This document shows, in pieces, positions 4,971 through 5,791 of a stretch of 5,791 nt of DNA; the stretch's first letter is position 1; each line of letters opens with the position of its first letter. The translations under genes were made by a program, and so were the position numbers. Under the pieces are notes generated by a model. That model saw nothing but the letters and a program-made list of their open reading frames with translations. It was not told the origin of the DNA and searched no databases. The DNA comes from Alterirhizorhabdus sp964247265 (GTDB lineage: Bacteria > Pseudomonadota > Alphaproteobacteria > Sphingomonadales > Sphingomonadaceae). The stretch spans positions 1 through 5,791 of the forward strand of contig CAXTTS010000199.1 of assembly GCA_964247265.1 (NCBI GenBank), given 5' to 3'.

Positions 4971-5791
4971 ATGACCGATCCGGACACCCCAAGGCCGATC
5001 GACGCCGCGACCGATGCCGTGCTCGATCATGCCGCCGCCGCACCGATGCTGGCGCAAACCGAGGCATGGGCGGCGGTGAACAGCGGCAGCGGCAACCTGC
5101 CGGGGCTGGCGACGATGGCCGGGCTGCTGGCCGATGCCTTTGCCATCCTGCCCGGCGCGATCGCGCTGCGCGACGCCGCGCCGGCCGATTCGATCGCGCC
5201 GGATGGGCGGCAATTGCCGCTGGCGTTCGGCCGCAACCTGCACCTCGCGGTGCGGCCGGAGGCGCCGGTGCAATTGCTGCTGACCGGCCATATGGATACG
5301 GTGTTCGCCGCCGATCACCCGTTCCAGTCGGTCCGCCGGATCGACGATGCGACGATCGGAGGGCCGGGCGTGGCGGACATGAAAGGCGGGCTGGCGATCA
5401 TGCTGGCCGCGCTTGCGGCGCTGGAGACGTCGCCGCTGGCCGCGCGGATCGGCTATGAGGTCGTCATCAACAGCGACGAGGAGATCGGCTCGGCGGGGTC
5501 GGCCGCCCTGATCGCGACGGCGGCGCGGGGCAAGGCGGCAGCGCTGACCTACGAACCCTCCGCTCTGCCCCACGGCACGCTGGCTGGCGCGCGGCCGGGG
5601 AGCGGCAATGTCTCGATCGTCGTGACCGGGCGCAGCGCCCACGCCGGCCGCAATCCGGAGGACGGGCGCAACGCAATCGTCGCCGCCGCCGATCTCGCGG
5701 TGCGGCTGGCCAGGCAGGCCGGGCCGCGCCTGTCGATCAATCCGGCGCGGATCGATGGCGGCGGGCCGAACAATGTCGTGCCCGATCATGC
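4971..5791 (+). CDS. M20 family metallopeptidase / hydrolase, N-terminal part (3' end outside window)
   Basis: This is a di-zinc amidohydrolase of the carboxypeptidase G2/ArgE/DapE type that cleaves amide bonds of peptides or N-acyl amino acids. The 273 complete codons in the window cover the first two thirds of a family usually about 370-420 residues long. The metal and catalytic residues are in order: His107 and Asp109 in TGHMDTV, bridging Asp136 in GVADMKGG, Glu170-Glu171 in NSDEEIG, and Glu195 in YEPS. The SAHAG segment with His224 marks the start of the dimerisation domain, and PNNVVPD near the window end is also typical. ATG 4971 must be the start or near it, because an in-frame TGA lies at 4962-4964; the ribosome-binding site is weak. 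No signal peptide is seen, so it is probably cytoplasmic. The pattern is closest to glutamate carboxypeptidase-like members, but the substrate is unknown. Confidence 0.92.
   Translation, partial: MTDPDTPRPIDAATDAVLDHAAAAPMLAQTEAWAAVNSGSGNLPGLATMAGLLADAFAILPGAIALRDAAPADSIAPDGRQLPLAFGRNLHLAVRPEAPVQLLLTGHMDTVFAADHPFQSVRRIDDATIGGPGVADMKGGLAIMLAALAALETSPLAARIGYEVVINSDEEIGSAGSAALIATAARGKAAALTYEPSALPHGTLAGARPGSGNVSIVVTGRSAHAGRNPEDGRNAIVAAADLAVRLARQAGPRLSINPARIDGGGPNNVVPDH

Noticed and set aside
4776..5789. 337-codon - strand frame opposite the M20 peptidase gene
   Set aside because: It mirrors the peptidase coding frame, which has every expected metal ligand; the antisense product is Arg/His-rich and unlike a folded protein.

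Overview
The window is high-GC, densely coded DNA that most resembles a sphingomonad-type alphaproteobacterium. This rests on codon use that strongly favours G/C at third positions, a eukaryote-like NADP-isocitrate dehydrogenase, a GNAT-nitrilase fusion protein, and a sequence matching the alphaproteobacterial EcfG general-stress promoter. No species can be fixed from the sequence alone. All five genes read on the + strand. I see no mobile element, tRNA, rRNA or CRISPR array, so this is mostly ordinary chromosomal backbone.

Layout: (1) positions 2-673 are the C-terminal half of icd, the TCA-cycle NADP-dependent isocitrate dehydrogenase. (2) A 71-nt gap holds two hairpins and a GGAAC-N16-CGTT promoter match. 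(3) Positions 745-2352 encode a 535-residue protein with an N-terminal GNAT acetyltransferase-like domain and a C-terminal nitrilase-superfamily amidase domain whose Glu-Lys-Cys triad is intact. (4) After a 74-nt gap with a hairpin over the ribosome-binding site, 2427-4196 encodes a Kef-like CPA2 cation:proton antiporter with a cytoplasmic TrkA-N (RCK) domain. (5) A 255-nt gap with short repeats and hairpins precedes a 152-residue DUF4126 membrane protein (4452-4910). (6) Positions 4971-5791 hold the first 273 residues of an M20-family metallopeptidase that runs off the window.

The genes do not form one obvious pathway. The nitrilase-type amidase and the M20 hydrolase both act on amide-type bonds, and the Kef-like antiporter is a plausible stress or pH-homeostasis gene, but a joint role is only inference.

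The most interesting region is the icd/GNAT-nitrilase junction (665-745). A perfect 11-bp inverted repeat places the ribosome-binding site of the fusion gene in its 3' arm, while the 5' arm lies inside the spacer of the EcfG-like promoter. A transcript reading through from icd would carry both arms and could hide the ribosome-binding site. A transcript started at the stress promoter would begin inside the loop and leave that site free. This is a testable promoter-dependent translation switch. The antiporter gene has a similar, imperfect hairpin covering its own ribosome-binding site.
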